Source: Stenogyne calaminthoides (taxonomy: Eukaryota; Streptophyta; Magnoliopsida; Lamiales; Lamiaceae). Taken from it: DNA of 64,000 nt. Both the position numbers and the translations under genes were made by a program. The notes beneath the pieces were generated by a model that saw nothing but the letters and a program-made list of their open reading frames with translations, was not told where the DNA came from and searched no databases. Shown here piece by piece: positions 33,477 to 46,443 of the stretch. Location: positions 14,694,001 to 14,758,000 of the forward strand of contig JBBCBC010000012.1 of the NCBI GenBank assembly GCA_037126765.1, given 5' to 3'. The number at the start of each line of letters is the position of its first letter. Position 1 is the first letter of the stretch.

Positions 33477-34245
33477 CAGTGGCGGACCCAAAATTATGAA
33501 ACTGAAGGTAGGATTATTAAATAATTTTAAAATATTTATACATAAATATTATTTTATATTTAAATTGTATACAATCATATACAATATGTAAATAAATAAG
33601 GCTAGATTTTGTATGAATTCAGGTGTGCATTTAAAAAATGTGTGATTTGTTATAATTAAAAATGTAATTTATTTATATTGAACCGTGCAACTATTAATAT
33701 GAAAAAAATAATTGCACGATTCAGTATAAATATGAGTGCACGGTGCACTTGGATGCACATGAGACCCACTCATAGATAAATATTGCATAAAGTTCGAATA
33801 AAATTACAAGTTACAATTAAATCTGTTAAATCCCTATGACATTATCATATTATTAAGTGTAAAAATATTTTTTTACCACAATTAATTCTATACACATATT
33901 TAGATGAAAGAAATTACGATTCCTAATCTATCAAAAAAATGTCATCAAATTAATTAATTATCTAATTAAATAATAAATATTGATTATATCAAGAATTGAT
34001 AAAAGGAAAAAGGCAAAAAAAAAGAAAAAAGAATAGAATTATTAAATAAATAAATAGGGATTTTTTTTCTTTAAATTTGTGAAAGGCCAGAATTACTGGA
34101 CACAAAATGAAGAATGGGCCTAATAATGTTGTAATTTTGATGTAGTTAATTTCTTCTAATATATACACATATATATGCCAAAAAATAAAAAATAAAAATT
34201 GGGGTTACAGGTGTACCCCCTGAACCTTCTTTAAGTCCGCCTCTG
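33477..34245. mobile_element. hAT-type non-autonomous element
   Basis: The left end CAGTGGCGGACCC and the right end, reversed, CAGAGGCGGACTT form short imperfect TIRs of the CAGnGGCGGA type common in plant hAT MITEs. 769 bp, AT-rich, no transposase. A GTGCAC-rich palindromic segment (about 33600-33770) lies inside. No clear 8-bp duplication was found. Confidence 0.5.
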
Positions 34246-35321
34246 CACCAGGTGCACAAAATTTAGATTCGTGCACCTGCCCCACCTCTACCCAATCAAC
34301 TAAATTCGGATCATATAAACTAAGTTAGAGTTTACAATTCATTTTTTTTATTATTTTCAAGGCTGCGCGTCGGCGTTGCAGCGGTGGGAGTGGGATACAC
34401 CGTTTCTGTACCTATTCAGTGGTTTGAGTCTGATATTGGCACTCTTAGGTGCCGACTGTAGTACTCTTCCACGCGCAGGCCACCTATGCATCCAGCGTCG
34501 CCGCCTGGCCCTGTGATAAAAAATTTAGAAGAATGGGAACTTGCAAGACTGATCAATCGCAATAACTATGCCGATAATTAGAAATGGTGATACCAAATTA
34601 TATACTCCTAAGTATATTCCTAAAAGTTTCAGTATACAACTTTTTTTAATCTAACATTTGGATCAATTTCAGTGATTTTTCTATCAATTTTAGATGAACA
34701 GAGAGATAAGTAATAATTGAAGATGTACTCCTATGAATTCTAGAAGATTTTTGGATGTTATAAGTAGTTGCACGCTTCTATTATAATTAGTTGCATGCTT
34801 CTGTTATAAGTAGTTGCATGTTTCTCTATTTTCTAGTTGCACGTTTCAATATTAGCTTTTATTCATTCTTTAAGGTATATTTTTTGTCAATTTCAAAGGC
34901 AAAATTAAAATAATAAAAAAAATATCAGAAAAAAAGAAGCAAATTCGAATATAAAAAATTAGAAAAAAAAGAGCAAATTCGAATAAAAGAAATAGGAAAA
35001 AAAATAGGGGAAAAAAGAGAGAAAAAAAAGAAGCAAATTCGAATATAAAAAATTAGGAAAAAACAAAAAAAGCAAATCCGAATAAAAAGAATTAGGAAAA
35101 AAGAAAATGAAAAAAGAGACAAATCGAGTTTGAACCTTGTACACGTGCATAGAAATAAGGTGTTTCAACCACTGGGGTTGCATCCGGATTTAGTAAATCT
35201 TGCAGTGCTATAACCTTTTCAATAAACGTGCGACTAGTTCTTTTAAAATGAGCCACCCATATGCATGAGTACACGATGCACCTGAGTGCACATGAGACCC
35301 ACTCGGATAGGCTTTATCTTG
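34246..35321. other. Intergenic DNA: GC-rich patch and A-rich minisatellite
   Basis: 34361-34520 is unusually GC-rich for this neighbourhood (GCGCGTCGGCG..CGTCGCCGCCTGGCCC) and unexplained. 34750-34855 has four ~22-bp AGTTGCACGCTTCTATTATAA-like units. 34919-35110 is an A-rich minisatellite built on GCAAATTCGAATA and AAAAATTAGGAA phrases. Open frames through the minisatellite are low-complexity artefacts. Confidence 0.55.
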
Positions 35322-35511
35322 TATGCACCAGGTGCACCGTGCACTTCATAATGTATTTTAGAACCATGCAACTTGTTTACACTGAACCGTACAATTATTA
35401 ATATGGGAAACAAGTTGTACATTTCAGTGTAAATAAATTACATATTTCAATGTAACAAGTTGCATAGTTCTAAAATACACTATGGAATGCATAGTGTACC
35501 TGGTACACATG
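35322..35511. mobile_element. Palindromic GTGCAC-family foldback MITE
   Basis: The left arm (ATGCACCAGGTGCAC then TGTATTTTAGAACCATGCAACTTG) is matched in inverted orientation by the right arm ending GGTACACAT, arms ~60 bp around a short loop. Related copies lie at about 33600-33770, 45500-45705 and 46915-47020. Non-coding. Confidence 0.6.
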
Positions 35512-35689
35512 AGTCCCACCCACTTGGATAAGCTGACACATTGCATCTAATTACGTGATTGCTTTATTGGGGTCAAGAAGGTTAAAAATACCTATTTTCA
35601 TAACATAAAATGTTTTCTTTAAAAAGTCTTTCACATATCTCCATGAGAAAACATGGTTTGACAGGCTTTTGCACCCATTCCTTTGCGGG

Positions 35690-36006
35690 ATTCTGGCTGA
35701 GGGCCTTTCCGATGTTCCTGGGCAGTAACATTAGGAGGGGCCTGGCGAGGGCCTTTTCCGATGTTCCTGGGTAGTAGCATTAGGAGGGGCCGGGCGTGGC
35801 TTTCCCTGTTGACAGTTGGTAGAAGAGTGTCCCATGACTTCACAAGAGGGGCACCAATCGAGGTGTTTTTCATAGGATACCGAGGCAATGGCACAGTGAC
35901 CCGAGCGCTCAAACATGATGAACTCTTCTTTCTCCTTCCTAAGATCCAATTTAACAAGGACCCGAGTATAATGACACATGGTACGGGCTCTAGTACTCAC
36001 ACACAA
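35690..36006 (-). pseudogene. LINE ORF1-like fragment with zinc knuckle
   Basis: Minus-strand translation contains TRVLVKLDLRKEKEEF then an FERSGHCAIASVSYEKHLDW segment and CPSCEVMGHSSTNC. This matches the DUF4283-downstream region and CCHC zinc knuckle (CX2CX4HX4C intact) seen in plant non-LTR retrotransposon ORF1 proteins. It is short, has no ATG context, and is followed by two ~53-bp tandem copies of a CCTTTCCGATGTTCCTGGG unit (about 35699-35800). A 5'-truncated or decayed remnant. Confidence 0.6.
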
Positions 36007-36403
36007 AAAGTTAAGGCATAGAAGGAATTTAAAATTCCATATTGTAACTATGAGTGATAGGATAAAAAAGTAGTTATTAGTAAGTTGCTCTCACTAGTTG
36101 TAGCCATGAGTAATTTGCTCCTTTATTAAATACACATTCCAAAATAGCAATTTTACCATGTAAAACCTACCAGGCGGTTAAGGGTGATTTGGGACACTTT
36201 TTGAGGGGTTGAGGTTTAACAAATAATTTAAAGATTACTTATAAAAAAAAGAAAATGAAGATGATGCAGCTAACTATTCTCAAAACATTTCAGCACAAAT
36301 TCACTTAAAAATAGAAGTTGAAGTCTACCAAAGTTATAAATATTACTAAAAGATGAGATTGATTCTGTAAAAATATAAAAGGGTGAAAGCTGAAGAGAAG
36401 TAG
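36007..36403. other. 3' flank of the GDPD gene
   Basis: No ORF. Contains the probable 3'UTR of the minus-strand GDPD gene and unremarkable AT-rich sequence. Confidence 0.45.
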
Positions 36404-39400
36404 CTAGCTGTGATTGAGAGTGGCGATCATGGCGGAAATTTTATCGAGAAGTTGATGTGCTTCTTCCTTGCGGGCGGAGTAAGGGGTTGCCCATTCTTGG
36501 TATTGGTGGAGGCTGCCTGTGAAATCTGTGAAAAGTCCATCAACTTTTATCTTGCTTATCCAATAATCATATTCATTATACGGGTCTTCGCTGAAGTTGA
36601 AGTGCAAATACTTATTCTCGTTCCTGAAAGTGTACGGATGCACCTGGATGGATATCAATTATCATATCATAAAGGTTATTCACTGTGGAATCTGAATAAC
36701 CATTCATTTCATGCAATTCTCTCAACAACTAGACTAGTTTATATGTAGAAAATGCTGAATATTTAAAGAAAATTATTCAAGTCAGAGTTTTGGTTTGGTG
36801 ATGATAAAAAGCAAGAGATCGGTACCTGAAGGTTACAAGCATGTGCTCTGGCTACAAGATCGGTGGGGGTTTGCAGATAATTATTTGATGGAGGAACCAG
36901 GGTATCTTTCCAGGGTCCAATTCCCACAACATATTCCTTGATATAGTTGAGATATTTATCCGAAGTGATCTCCCAGTATGACTGATAATTCAATTAACAC
37001 TTTTATGTATCAGAATCAAAATTCTAACATGACTGAGGAATACAGCAACACCAAAGATGTTGAAACCATTGAGTATTTTATGCAATAAATTAGTGGGAAA
37101 TTAATTTACCAATTGCAGCATTTCACATCTCCAACACATAACAGCTGCAGTTTGTTTTGCATCAAATTTTGTAAAATGTCATTCCATTGCCAAAAGGTTG
37201 CAAATTACCAGAATGCTCCTATACTAGTTCACACCTCTATAAAAATAGGGTTTGAGTCACCATTTGCCCGATCATTACAAAAACAAAAAAAAACTAGTTC
37301 ACACCTCTATTCTCAAAGTTGTATAATACATGATTGGTTGCTGAATGTGGCACAAAAATATCATACTCTTCTAGTATTTAGGTATGGTGAAAGAGCTGCT
37401 ATTTTATTTCATAGATGTTGTAAGAAAAATGCTGGTCTTGATAAGATAAGAGACCGGAAAATAAATTGACCACAATTTCCTTTCCAGGGCACCCCAGAAA
37501 GGCACAGTTTTCGAAAATGAAATTTTATTGGTTTTGGTGATCAGTATAGTTCTCCCACACTACTTTATCATAACCTAATCCACTCCAATAACATCAATTA
37601 CTAAGAGAAAAGGATACCACACTATATGAATTACTCATGAATTCCTTGGTTACCAACGAGGGAGATCACATGTTGCCTTCAATAAAAAGTATGGATCAGA
37701 GTATGTGCGGTTTTAATCTTATAATCCAACTAGTATTGGAATATTGGACCTAGTAGCACCAACAGAAACCTATATCTATAAGAGAACGATAAAGGGAAAA
37801 TTCAAACCTGATTTGTGTCTTGAGTTGGAATCGTAATGTCATCGATTAAAAATATTTTAGGCAAGTTAGTCAGCTTCGATATGTACGTCAGAGATGTAGG
37901 GGCAAATGACTGAATGAAAGCAGGTCTTTTCATCCATTGCTTCGACAAGTAAGTGCCTTCATATCCATATTTCTTGAGTGTCTCAACAAATATATCCTCA
38001 AATTTCTTCCCACCTGACCATTTTACCTGTCAGAAAAAGGAATGTTAATATGTAGATGTTGCGTGCATTTATATTTTTTATTAAATCCTTTAATGTCAGG
38101 TTTGCAGGAAGAAGATGATAAGGAGCTCACGCGTTGATTGATGAACACCGGATTCTTTATCTCCGGATATATTCCTACAATCCTGGGTGCATCCAAAGCA
38201 ATTGAAATGAATTCTTCGAATGTGATGATAGAAAACTTTCCTGCAAGGAAAATAGGATGTTGGAGGTTTATCAAACATCACGCAGTTTCTTCTTCCTCTA
38301 ATATTCCAAATATGGGAATGAATAATGATTACAAAAAAACAAAAACTATACCTGGACGAATAAATATTATTTAATTATTTCACTACTTAAATAAAGATAC
38401 TTAGCTAGCCTACATTGAACATCCACATGCACATGCACACGCATTCGAAGTTGTTTAAACATGGTGTTGGTTAGGGATTATAACTTTTTTGTGCATACAA
38501 GTATTCGAAGAAAACTAGTAGAATAAAAGGACAGTGGAAAAATAGTAAAATTGTAAGTCTCTTATTATCTTCGAGATATCAAGTGACCGATAGAAGAGAT
38601 CCAAAGAACCTTATGTGAAACCGAACGAGAAGCATGATAAATCTAATATTCCATCATCTGAATTGGCAGCAGATGAAAAGAAAATAACACTTCGTCTATG
38701 TCAACTTCCATTCAAATTTATAGAATCAAGAGATATATAAAGGCATGGGAATAAAATGATGATTATAGAAATAGGAAGCAATCATTCACTAATAAACAAT
38801 ATTGTCTAATCATCCAGGAAAATTTCACTACTTAAATCAAGATATACAGCTACATTGAACATGGACACTCACTCGAAGTTGTTTAAACATGACGTTCATT
38901 AGGTATTAAAACTTATTTGTGATAAACAAAGCATATGACAGGTATTTGAAAAAAACCCTATTAAAATAAAAGTTTTAGTACAATGGTAAGTCTCATAACA
39001 TTTCAGAGTAATCAAGTGACAATTAGAAGAAATTAAAAGAACCTTATCAGAAACTAAATAAAATGCAAGATAAATCTATCAAGAACCCTAGGAAAAATAA
39101 TAATCTTTTTATAGGAAACAAGAACTTTATTAATGAACAGAAAGATATAAAAGGATGAGAGATCCCTTGCAAAGATTAAAAGTATACAGAATTAACAAAA
39201 GTTACAAATGCTTATATAGGTAGATACGTGAAGACGATTATTAGTATTAAGCATTAAGAAGAGAAAACATTCTTTTTGAAATACTCATACAACTGGGCAA
39301 GGATTATTACACTCATGGAAGACTTCACATGTAAATTTGTTGCAAGGTTGGTTCAATATCATCAAAAGTTCTCCACACAAAGATGTGTCAAGAATATGCA

Positions 39401-41405
39401 GAAACATTCTTCCTGCAATTTCAGGGTTTAGTTCAAGTACATCCCTACCACATTTTGCATCTATACTTCCAGTCAGTCAATAGGACCAAACTCCATAAGT
39501 TGTATAATTCTTGAATAAAAATAAAAATAATAACAATCAATAATCAATAGTTACAGATTTCAAAGAATGGATGTAAAACGACACAGTAGCATATATCTAA
39601 GTATAGTTATCATTGGTTTAAAAAGAAATATTAGATTCATTTGAATAAATTGCAATCTGAATGTTAAAAGTCTCTTGTCAACGAAAAATAATACCTTACT
39701 TCCTTATCTCAAAAAGAACAAGATAAAATAAAATTTGTGAAGAATTTCAAATACATAAAATTAAGAGAAGCAACACTGACCATTGTACTGCTGATCCCGA
39801 AAGGTGTATCTCTGCTTCACTCGCAATGACTTTAACTCTTCTAGTGTGAAGTCAACTGTACACCATAACAACTCATATTAGTGGTTTCGAAAAACTTGAT
39901 TTAGTAGACTGTATCCAGTTCAATAAACTTATTAACTTATCTAACTGATAAATGTAAAGATATGACAACACAAAATTAGTTCCAGGTGATTTGGTATTAT
40001 TACCTGTGAAAAAGCCTGTAGTACTGTTTCCTTGAACTTCATAGGTCCTCTTTCGGTCTGAGAATTCTTTGTGATTGGCTATATCAGTAGTCTCATCCAG
40101 GGTTACATCATGGAAACATATAAGAGCACCATCTTTCGAGGCTAAAATATCTGTCTCTATGAAATCAGCACCTTCTTCAATAGCTCTCTGTAAGTTCATA
40201 TTTTGCATAAAGATTGATTATGAAGGCACACATAAAGAATCTACTTTATACCCAATCTTCTGATCAAATTTAAGTATAAATGCTCCGGTTTCGGTTTGCT
40301 GATGAAATTTGACTTTAGAAAGTCACATCAACCTTTTTACATTGACCGATTCAACCAGGATGCATGATGAAGTAATTAATTTTGACCAATAGATGGAACT
40401 CCAATGATACTTATAATTGGAAAACATACCATGTATGCAGCGGTAGTTTCTTCAGGAATTTCTCCATTAGAACCACGATGGGCAATGTTATATGGACGAA
40501 AGGTTTGGATTGGCTGTCTGTTTTTATCATTTCTCCTGCTAGGGAGTGGGTAAAGAACTCTCCCAGAGCACCCAAAAACAAGTAGCATAAAAACAAAAGG
40601 AATAATACCTGCAAAATTCTACAAACATAAGCACAGTTGAGCATTGCCAATGCTTATGAGGTAGAATTGTTTTCTCTTCCCCTTTCCATGTTAATTGTGG
40701 AATCTATGTGTAATAATATATTTTTCACGCATCAGCAGAAATTTCAAACTTAGAAATAGAAATAAAATTTAGTGGTCTCAAAACATGGAAACACGAGTGA
40801 ATTAAAACAAGGAACGAGAGAATATATATTACATAAACATGGAAGTTGTGTTATATAATATATGAAGTTCGACCCAGTAATGCTGCCACTAAGTCTAAGG
40901 CCTACTTCATTTTCAAGTAGGGCAAAAAGCCACTGATGCACTTTCATTAGTATAAGCCACTTAATTATGAAGTTAATTTACTTTAAAACCAGAGTATCAT
41001 CCAGGGATTATGACCTGAAAAAATTTACACGGAATTTATTTAAAACTTACCTATGTCTATGCTAAGTCATTTAGACATCAAATTTGATAGCCATTCACAA
41101 ACTGTATATGAATTACTTATGGATGGTATGAAAAAAGGTATAAGGCCCTATATATAAATTCATCAGAAGCAACACCATTATTCAGCAAAAATTCCACCAA
41201 ATAAAACAGAAATAACATCATTCTGAAATTCTGATTAAAAACAAATAAGCATATATCGATGTACACCCACAAAACCCAGATCCTAAACCTGGCAGAAACA
41301 CAAATCATAACTAAATTAAAAACAAATAGATCAAAGACGAATATCCATGCATTTATGACATAAGACAAGAATTATGAATAACAATTTCTCACGGGGTGAA
41401 GCCAT
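36404..41405 (-). CDS. GDPD6: Glycerophosphodiester phosphodiesterase, GDPD5/6 type (8 exons, 391 aa)
   Basis: Hydrolyses glycerophosphodiesters to sn-glycerol-3-phosphate and an alcohol, in lipid turnover and phosphate recycling; a secretory or vacuolar location is likely from the N-terminal hydrophobic stretch (residues ~6-20, IIPFVFMLLVFGCSG). Coding exons on the minus strand: 41405-41393, 40608-40430, 40187-40004, 39855-39781, 38240-38131, 38026-37808, 36981-36826, 36643-36404; phases agree. Catalytic signature visible: His48-Arg49 (NIAHRGSNG), Glu75 and Asp77 (ADFIETDI), His90 (ICFHD). The C-terminal half follows the plant GDPD5/6 pattern (IGIYPEIKNP-like, VVGIGPWKDT, VDGLFTDFTGS). The first exon codes only for MASP plus one base; this start gives a proper signal peptide. 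An alternative is the ATG at 40588 (380 aa). Intact as far as visible. Confidence 0.92.
38375..39090. repeat. Tandem duplication within a GDPD intron
   Basis: Segments at 38375-38650 and about 38822-39090 are diverged direct copies (TTCACTACTTAAAT, TTCGAAGTTGTTTAAACATG, ATCAAGTGAC, AGAACCTTAT in the same order), offset ~446 bp. Located in the 1.5-kb intron between the exons at 38240 and 39781. Confidence 0.7.
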
Positions 41406-42844
41406 GGCGTTGATCCGTTGGCTTCTGGCCTGGGTGCCCTTCAGTTTACACGCCAAAACTTGTTTTAAATTTCTACCAACATTTCATCATCACCTGAACT
41501 TGGTAGTATTTATATATGAATCGATCTTCGCCGGGATTCATTCTTGGGTTGATCCGAATATTCTTTATTAGATTAGATTAGATTGATTTTATCTCCGTAA
41601 AGGCAGTGACACTCGATGATTACGAATCCTCTTTTGGATTGAGCTCACCCTTACTTGTTTTATTTATTTAAAACTCGGTAAATTGCAACTAATAATCTAG
41701 CATAGTATAAAGTATAAGCACAAGTCAATGAATTGAAAATTTCCCCAAAACATAGTATTTGACAAAAAATTGTATAAATTCGAATTCAATTGAAAACTAA
41801 CCTTTTTTAATATCAATTGTTAATTTATATATAAAACTGATCATTATTTAACAGATAAAATATATTTTAATATAATAGTTTTTTGTATATAATAATGATA
41901 AATTTTTGTATATAACAGTGATATAGATTTGATTAATAGGAGTGTTACTCTAAATATATTTATTCCTTCTGTACTTTATCTATTTTTCATATTTTATTTG
42001 AATTGAGACTATATCTTTTATTGAAATTAATATAGTCTTCCTTGATGCGGGAGTAGGAATTTTGCAAGAGCTGTGTCGATAGTGTGATAAAGGAGCATAC
42101 ATTTTTAATCACATTGTAACTTTGTTGTAAGAGAGGGAGTGTACTACATTACTTATTAATGAAACTTGTTTTTATATGGGTTAATTACAAAATGCATATG
42201 TACGAAAAATTACAACATATACTATTTTTTTTACTAGTGTTTTTAAGTATCCTGTACTATATTTTTTTTTTTTTACAAATTGCAATATATACAATTATTT
42301 TAACAAAATGCAACAAGTACTAAGAAAAAGTGACAAACTTCAATTCGAGACTCATTTTTCGTTAAACTTTCTGGCTAAATATAGCGTACAAATGATATGT
42401 TCTATATATCATAATGCCAAAAAATATTTTAGCAAACATCAAATTGAAAAAAATTGATAAAAAGATTAGAAAGAAAAATGAGTCGGGGGATTTCAAATTG
42501 AAAAAATGTTCAACCATAAATCTGAGAGAACTCAGTTTGGCGAAGAACAATAATTTTCCAGCCTCAATATACACTCGTGATTGTCATCGCCCTCAGAGAA
42601 TTTGGGGGATTTAACCTGGTCCCCCTTTTCTAGATTTGTTTCAATAATTTTTAATTTTTTTATTAATTAATTTTCAGAAAATGGCACACGACTTGTACGC
42701 TAGTGAAATAACGTCGTTTTAGGTGATTTTAGGTAATATATGATGAAAATTGAGCAATTCAAGTAATTACGAGACTAAATCATTTAAAAAAATAATTATA
42801 ACGAAAATTGAGCAATTTTAATAGTTATAGAAACGACGCAATTC
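41406..42844. other. Upstream region of GDPD and intergenic DNA
   Basis: 41406-41640 should contain the GDPD leader and promoter; an ATTAGATTAGATTAGATTG run is at about 41570. No clear TATA was chosen. The rest is AT-rich with no gene recognised. Confidence 0.45.
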
Positions 42845-43266
42845 AATGACTCTTTGGAAATGGGGTTGGGCCTGGTTTTGAGGGATGACGTGGGGCACTT
42901 TGTCATAGCTAAAATTATTAGAATCCCTGGGACTTTTTGACCAAACGAGAGAGAATTGCTCTCAAGAACTTGAACCTCCATAATATAGAGATTGAAATGG
43001 ATGCTCAGGTCGTGGTGAACGCTATCTTGCGGAAGAATACGGATAATACTTCCTTCGGTAATTTTGTTCTTGAGTGTGTATTTGATGAATTCTCTTGTGG
43101 GTGTACTTTAACCCATATTTCTCGCAACGCCAATCATGTGGCTCATGCTATTGCTAGGGCCTTGAGATCCTTTTCGAGCCCTCATTGTTGGGTCGAACCT
43201 TCTTTCTTTGTAGATGACCATCTCGATACTATTTATTCCTTTTGCGTTAGTAATAATATGAGCTAA
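42845..43266 (+). pseudogene. RNase H-like (RVT_3) domain fragment
   Basis: Plus-strand pieces GLGLVLRDDVGHFVIAKI (from 42860) and, after a frameshift near 42937, IEMDAQVVVNAI and LTHISRNANHVAHAIAR. These are the conserved blocks of the plant RNase H-like domain found at the C-terminus of LINE polyproteins and in stand-alone derivatives. The first catalytic Asp block is missing. Ends at a stop at 43266, close to an A-run (43278), as expected for a 3'-terminal LINE remnant. Confidence 0.65.
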
Positions 43267-43793
43267 ACATTTTCACTAAAAAAAAAGGGACTTTATAAAA
43301 AATAGTTATGGAACTAACTAAAAATATGTACAAAATTATAAGATCACTTGAGATTTAATCCCTATTTTCATCCCTGATTATAGGTACACCAACCTAATGA
43401 ACAAAAGTGTTGAGGATGAATATGCGGACGCTAATCGACATGATTGGAGACTATTGAAATAAAGAAAAGTTATGAGTACTTATTTTTATGAGTTAGTGTA
43501 GGTCTTTGTTCATGGACAAATTGTAAAAATGGAGATTTATCTTTGCCATTTATTACACTTTAAAATTAACTTTAAATTTTTGCAGGACAAGTACCGATTT
43601 ATTTATTTGTTGCAAAAAAAAAAGGACCCGGATAATTTTAAAACAAAATAATTATTTTTTTGTCAATTTGCATCTAAACTTATTTCATTTTCAACCCTAA
43701 ATAATAAAATAAAAAAAAGTATTACGGCAATGAAATTATGTCGTTTTCAACTTTTGCGTTCTTTTCTAAAATGCACTGCTTTATATTCACGAT
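43267..43793. other. AT-rich intergenic DNA
   Basis: No ORF, repeat or RNA structure that I can define. Confidence 0.45.
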
Positions 43794-44229
43794 TAGGGTG
43801 AAAAATTAATGAAACATTCGGTAGACCACACTTATCGAATCGAAAAATACCAAAAATATCAAATTTTTAATATACTGCAAACTAAGATAAAGTGTGTAGT
43901 ATTCATACTCTAAAATTTTAATATTTTAATATACCAAAATATTCGGTATTTCGTTAAAAAAAGTATGCATACCGATATTTCGGTATGAAATAGTATAATC
44001 AAAATTTAGGTATGAGATGGCATACACAGATATCGTTTGAAAATTTCGTATACCGAAATATTTTGTACGACAGGTAAATATTTTTTATTTATCGAAATTT
44101 TCGGTATGCCGAATTTTGATATACAAAAAATTTCGTTACGATATCGTTATGAATTTTAAAATATCAAAATTTCGATACAATGTATTATATGCGTTATTAT
44201 TTTTATTACGGTACAGTATGTCACCCCTA
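43794..44229. mobile_element. hAT-like element with TAGGGTG/CACCCCTA ends
   Basis: Starts TAGGGTGAAA and ends GTCACCCCTA, with an interior full of short palindromic CGGTAT/ATACCG phrases (TATTTCGGTATG, ATACCGAAATAT). The TAGGGGTG-type terminus and palindrome-rich interior match a common class of plant hAT MITEs. No transposase. Confidence 0.6.
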
Positions 44230-45077
44230 TTCATGGTCAAATGGGTTGGAAAATATAAGATCCCGATAATGCAGGAGGTCTCGACAATGAAATTACAAAA
44301 TCTAACGAGTATTCATTCACGTTTCAAGATTAATTTATCATTTTTATTATATAAGCATATTATTACAAAATTAGTGGAGAATAATATCTTTTTTATTGAA
44401 ATCTAATCAGTAATGGTGATATTGTTTATTGTTTTCATAATTTTTTTTAATTGAACTGAGTCTACTGGTGCCTGGTGGAACATGACGAATATAAAAGCAT
44501 CTACATTTCTCTTGCTTGTCTCCTTTTATTGCTAGTTGTACTTTTAATTATTTTATACAAGTTATCTTTTTTAATTCCTCCCTATTTTTAAATATGTGAA
44601 GTAATTGCACTTGGTAATAACTCTAATTTTCATCCATTTGACCAGCCCAAAGCCACTTAATATTTATTAATAGTTCTTTGTAAGGTCGTTTTTAGATCTC
44701 TAATTAGACCCCAGAAGCCTTTTTTTTTCAAGAAGCTGAGTCACATCCACTTCTAAAAAAAACCACTTCTATAGTGTTTTCTAGAGATACAAAATAGGCT
44801 CATAATTCTTCGAATGACTTATTTCGTATTTTTTTTGTAAGACCTTGTTGTAATTATTTGAGTATTTGTACTCATTATTATTAGTATTTGTTATAATTTT
44901 TATTTTTTAAAAAATAATCATATAAAGTGGCATATAAAAAAAGAGGAAATACTTTTTCTTTTGCCTTTAAAATTGCCCAAGTTTTTTTTTTTTTTTTCCA
45001 ATAGATTGAGTTCGGTACCTACTCTGCAAAAGTCTAAAGTTGAGTCCTTGAAATGCAATAAGTGTGACAAAAGATAA
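44230..45077. other. Intergenic DNA
   Basis: T-rich, no gene recognised. An open stretch at 44116-44406 spans the hAT-like element's edge and has no supporting features. Confidence 0.45.
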
Positions 45078-45319
45078 TACTCCCTCCGTCCCGAAACACT
45101 TTGCTCAGGTACTGTTCCGCTCGTGTTTTAGCGAACGAGTTTTTTATTACTATTTGAAATGATAAAGTAATTTTAAAAAATGCGTATAACAGAGGAGGTT
45201 AAAAACTATCATATCCCACCTTAAAAGTCACTTTATTATTTCAAATACTAATAAACAACTCGCACGCAAAAACACGAGCAAAAAGTAAGTGTGCTAAGTC
45301 TTTTTGGACGGAGGGAGTA
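45078..45319. mobile_element. Stowaway MITE
   Basis: Left TACTCCCTCCGTCCCG and right (GGACGGAGGGAGTA) terminal inverted repeats, TA-flanked, 242 bp, with an inner inverted pair CTCGTGTTTTAGCG / CGCAAAAACACGAG. Non-coding. Confidence 0.88.
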
Positions 45320-46443
45320 TATATATATATATTTTTTTTACAATTTGTCCTTGTTTAGGAGATAAATTCAAAGTTTTATAGAGTTGCCATTAACTAACTC
45401 CTAGTGATTATTTAACATAACTATTTTTTTTTCGAACCCTTTAACATAACTATTTAAAATTTAAAAATTTGTCAAAAATACAATATTTTTATGGGTGGAT
45501 CTCTTACACACAGTGTACCCTATTAATGTATTTTAGAAATATAAAATTTATTGCACTGAAATATACAATTTACTTACAATGATACATGCAACTTGAATCT
45601 CATATTAATAGTTGCACGTTTCAACATAAATAAATTGTATATTTTAGTACAACAAATTTTATGTTTCTAAAATACATTATGAAGTGCACAATGTACCTAG
45701 TGCAACTTAATCAATTTCCATACATTTTTTACTTTTATTAAAAATAATAATTTAAATAACTTAATAAAATCACACCCAATTATAAACATGAAAATGATAA
45801 GCAACTCAAGTTACAAGATTGTAAACTCCGAACCATATTTCAGTTTTTCTTTTCCCTCTTAAAAATGCATTACCCTTGACTAGAGATATCAGATATTCAT
45901 CATGCATACATGCATATTTATCATATTTTACCTAGTGCCTGTTTTGAAACTAATCACTTCTTTTTTAAGTTGATTTGAGACAACTTTTTTTTAAAAAAAA
46001 AAAGGTGTCTTTGGTCTAGAGATCTAAAAACACCACCTAAGTCTATTCATCATATGCATATTTATCCCATTTCACTATCTATCAAGAACTATTGCTGTAA
46101 CCTTCATTTAATCATCCCGCATAAGTGTAAATTAGTGTAGATAAAGTCGAACCACAATCTTAATTCGGAATTAAGGACAGCCCTCAAAACATATCGGAGA
46201 TGCATCAAAAACGGACTTAGCATTCAAAATCCTGTTCAAAACATATGTAGAGGTTTAGGGCAGAGGTTTGCTCCTTCATCACATAAAATTCAAATAGCCA
46301 TCAAATGAACTTGTACCACGAATTGCCAGTTTACAAAAGAGGCTTTCATCTAAAAATCAATAAACAAAAGTAAGGATGCGGAAAGGACAAATGAGGCCGA
46401 CTAGTCCTAAATCATCTAGAAGCTGAACCTGAGGTAAGATTTC
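45320..46443. other. Intergenic DNA with a GTGCAC-family foldback; TOM5 3' flank
   Basis: 45500-45705 is an inverted repeat of the family described at 35322-35511 (arms TGTATTTTAGAAATATAAAATTT and its complement). The rest is AT-rich. About 46130-46443 probably contains the TOM5 3'UTR. Confidence 0.5.

Noticed and set aside
34925..35183. Phe/Leu-rich 'transmembrane' ORFs on the minus strand
   Set aside because: They translate an A-rich minisatellite; the hydrophobicity reflects T-rich codons.
36410..36748. 112-codon plus-strand ORF
   Set aside because: Antisense to the last GDPD exon.
43820..44220. Possible regulatory palindrome cluster
   Set aside because: The CGGTAT palindromes are explained as the interior of a TAGGGGTG-ended hAT-like element.
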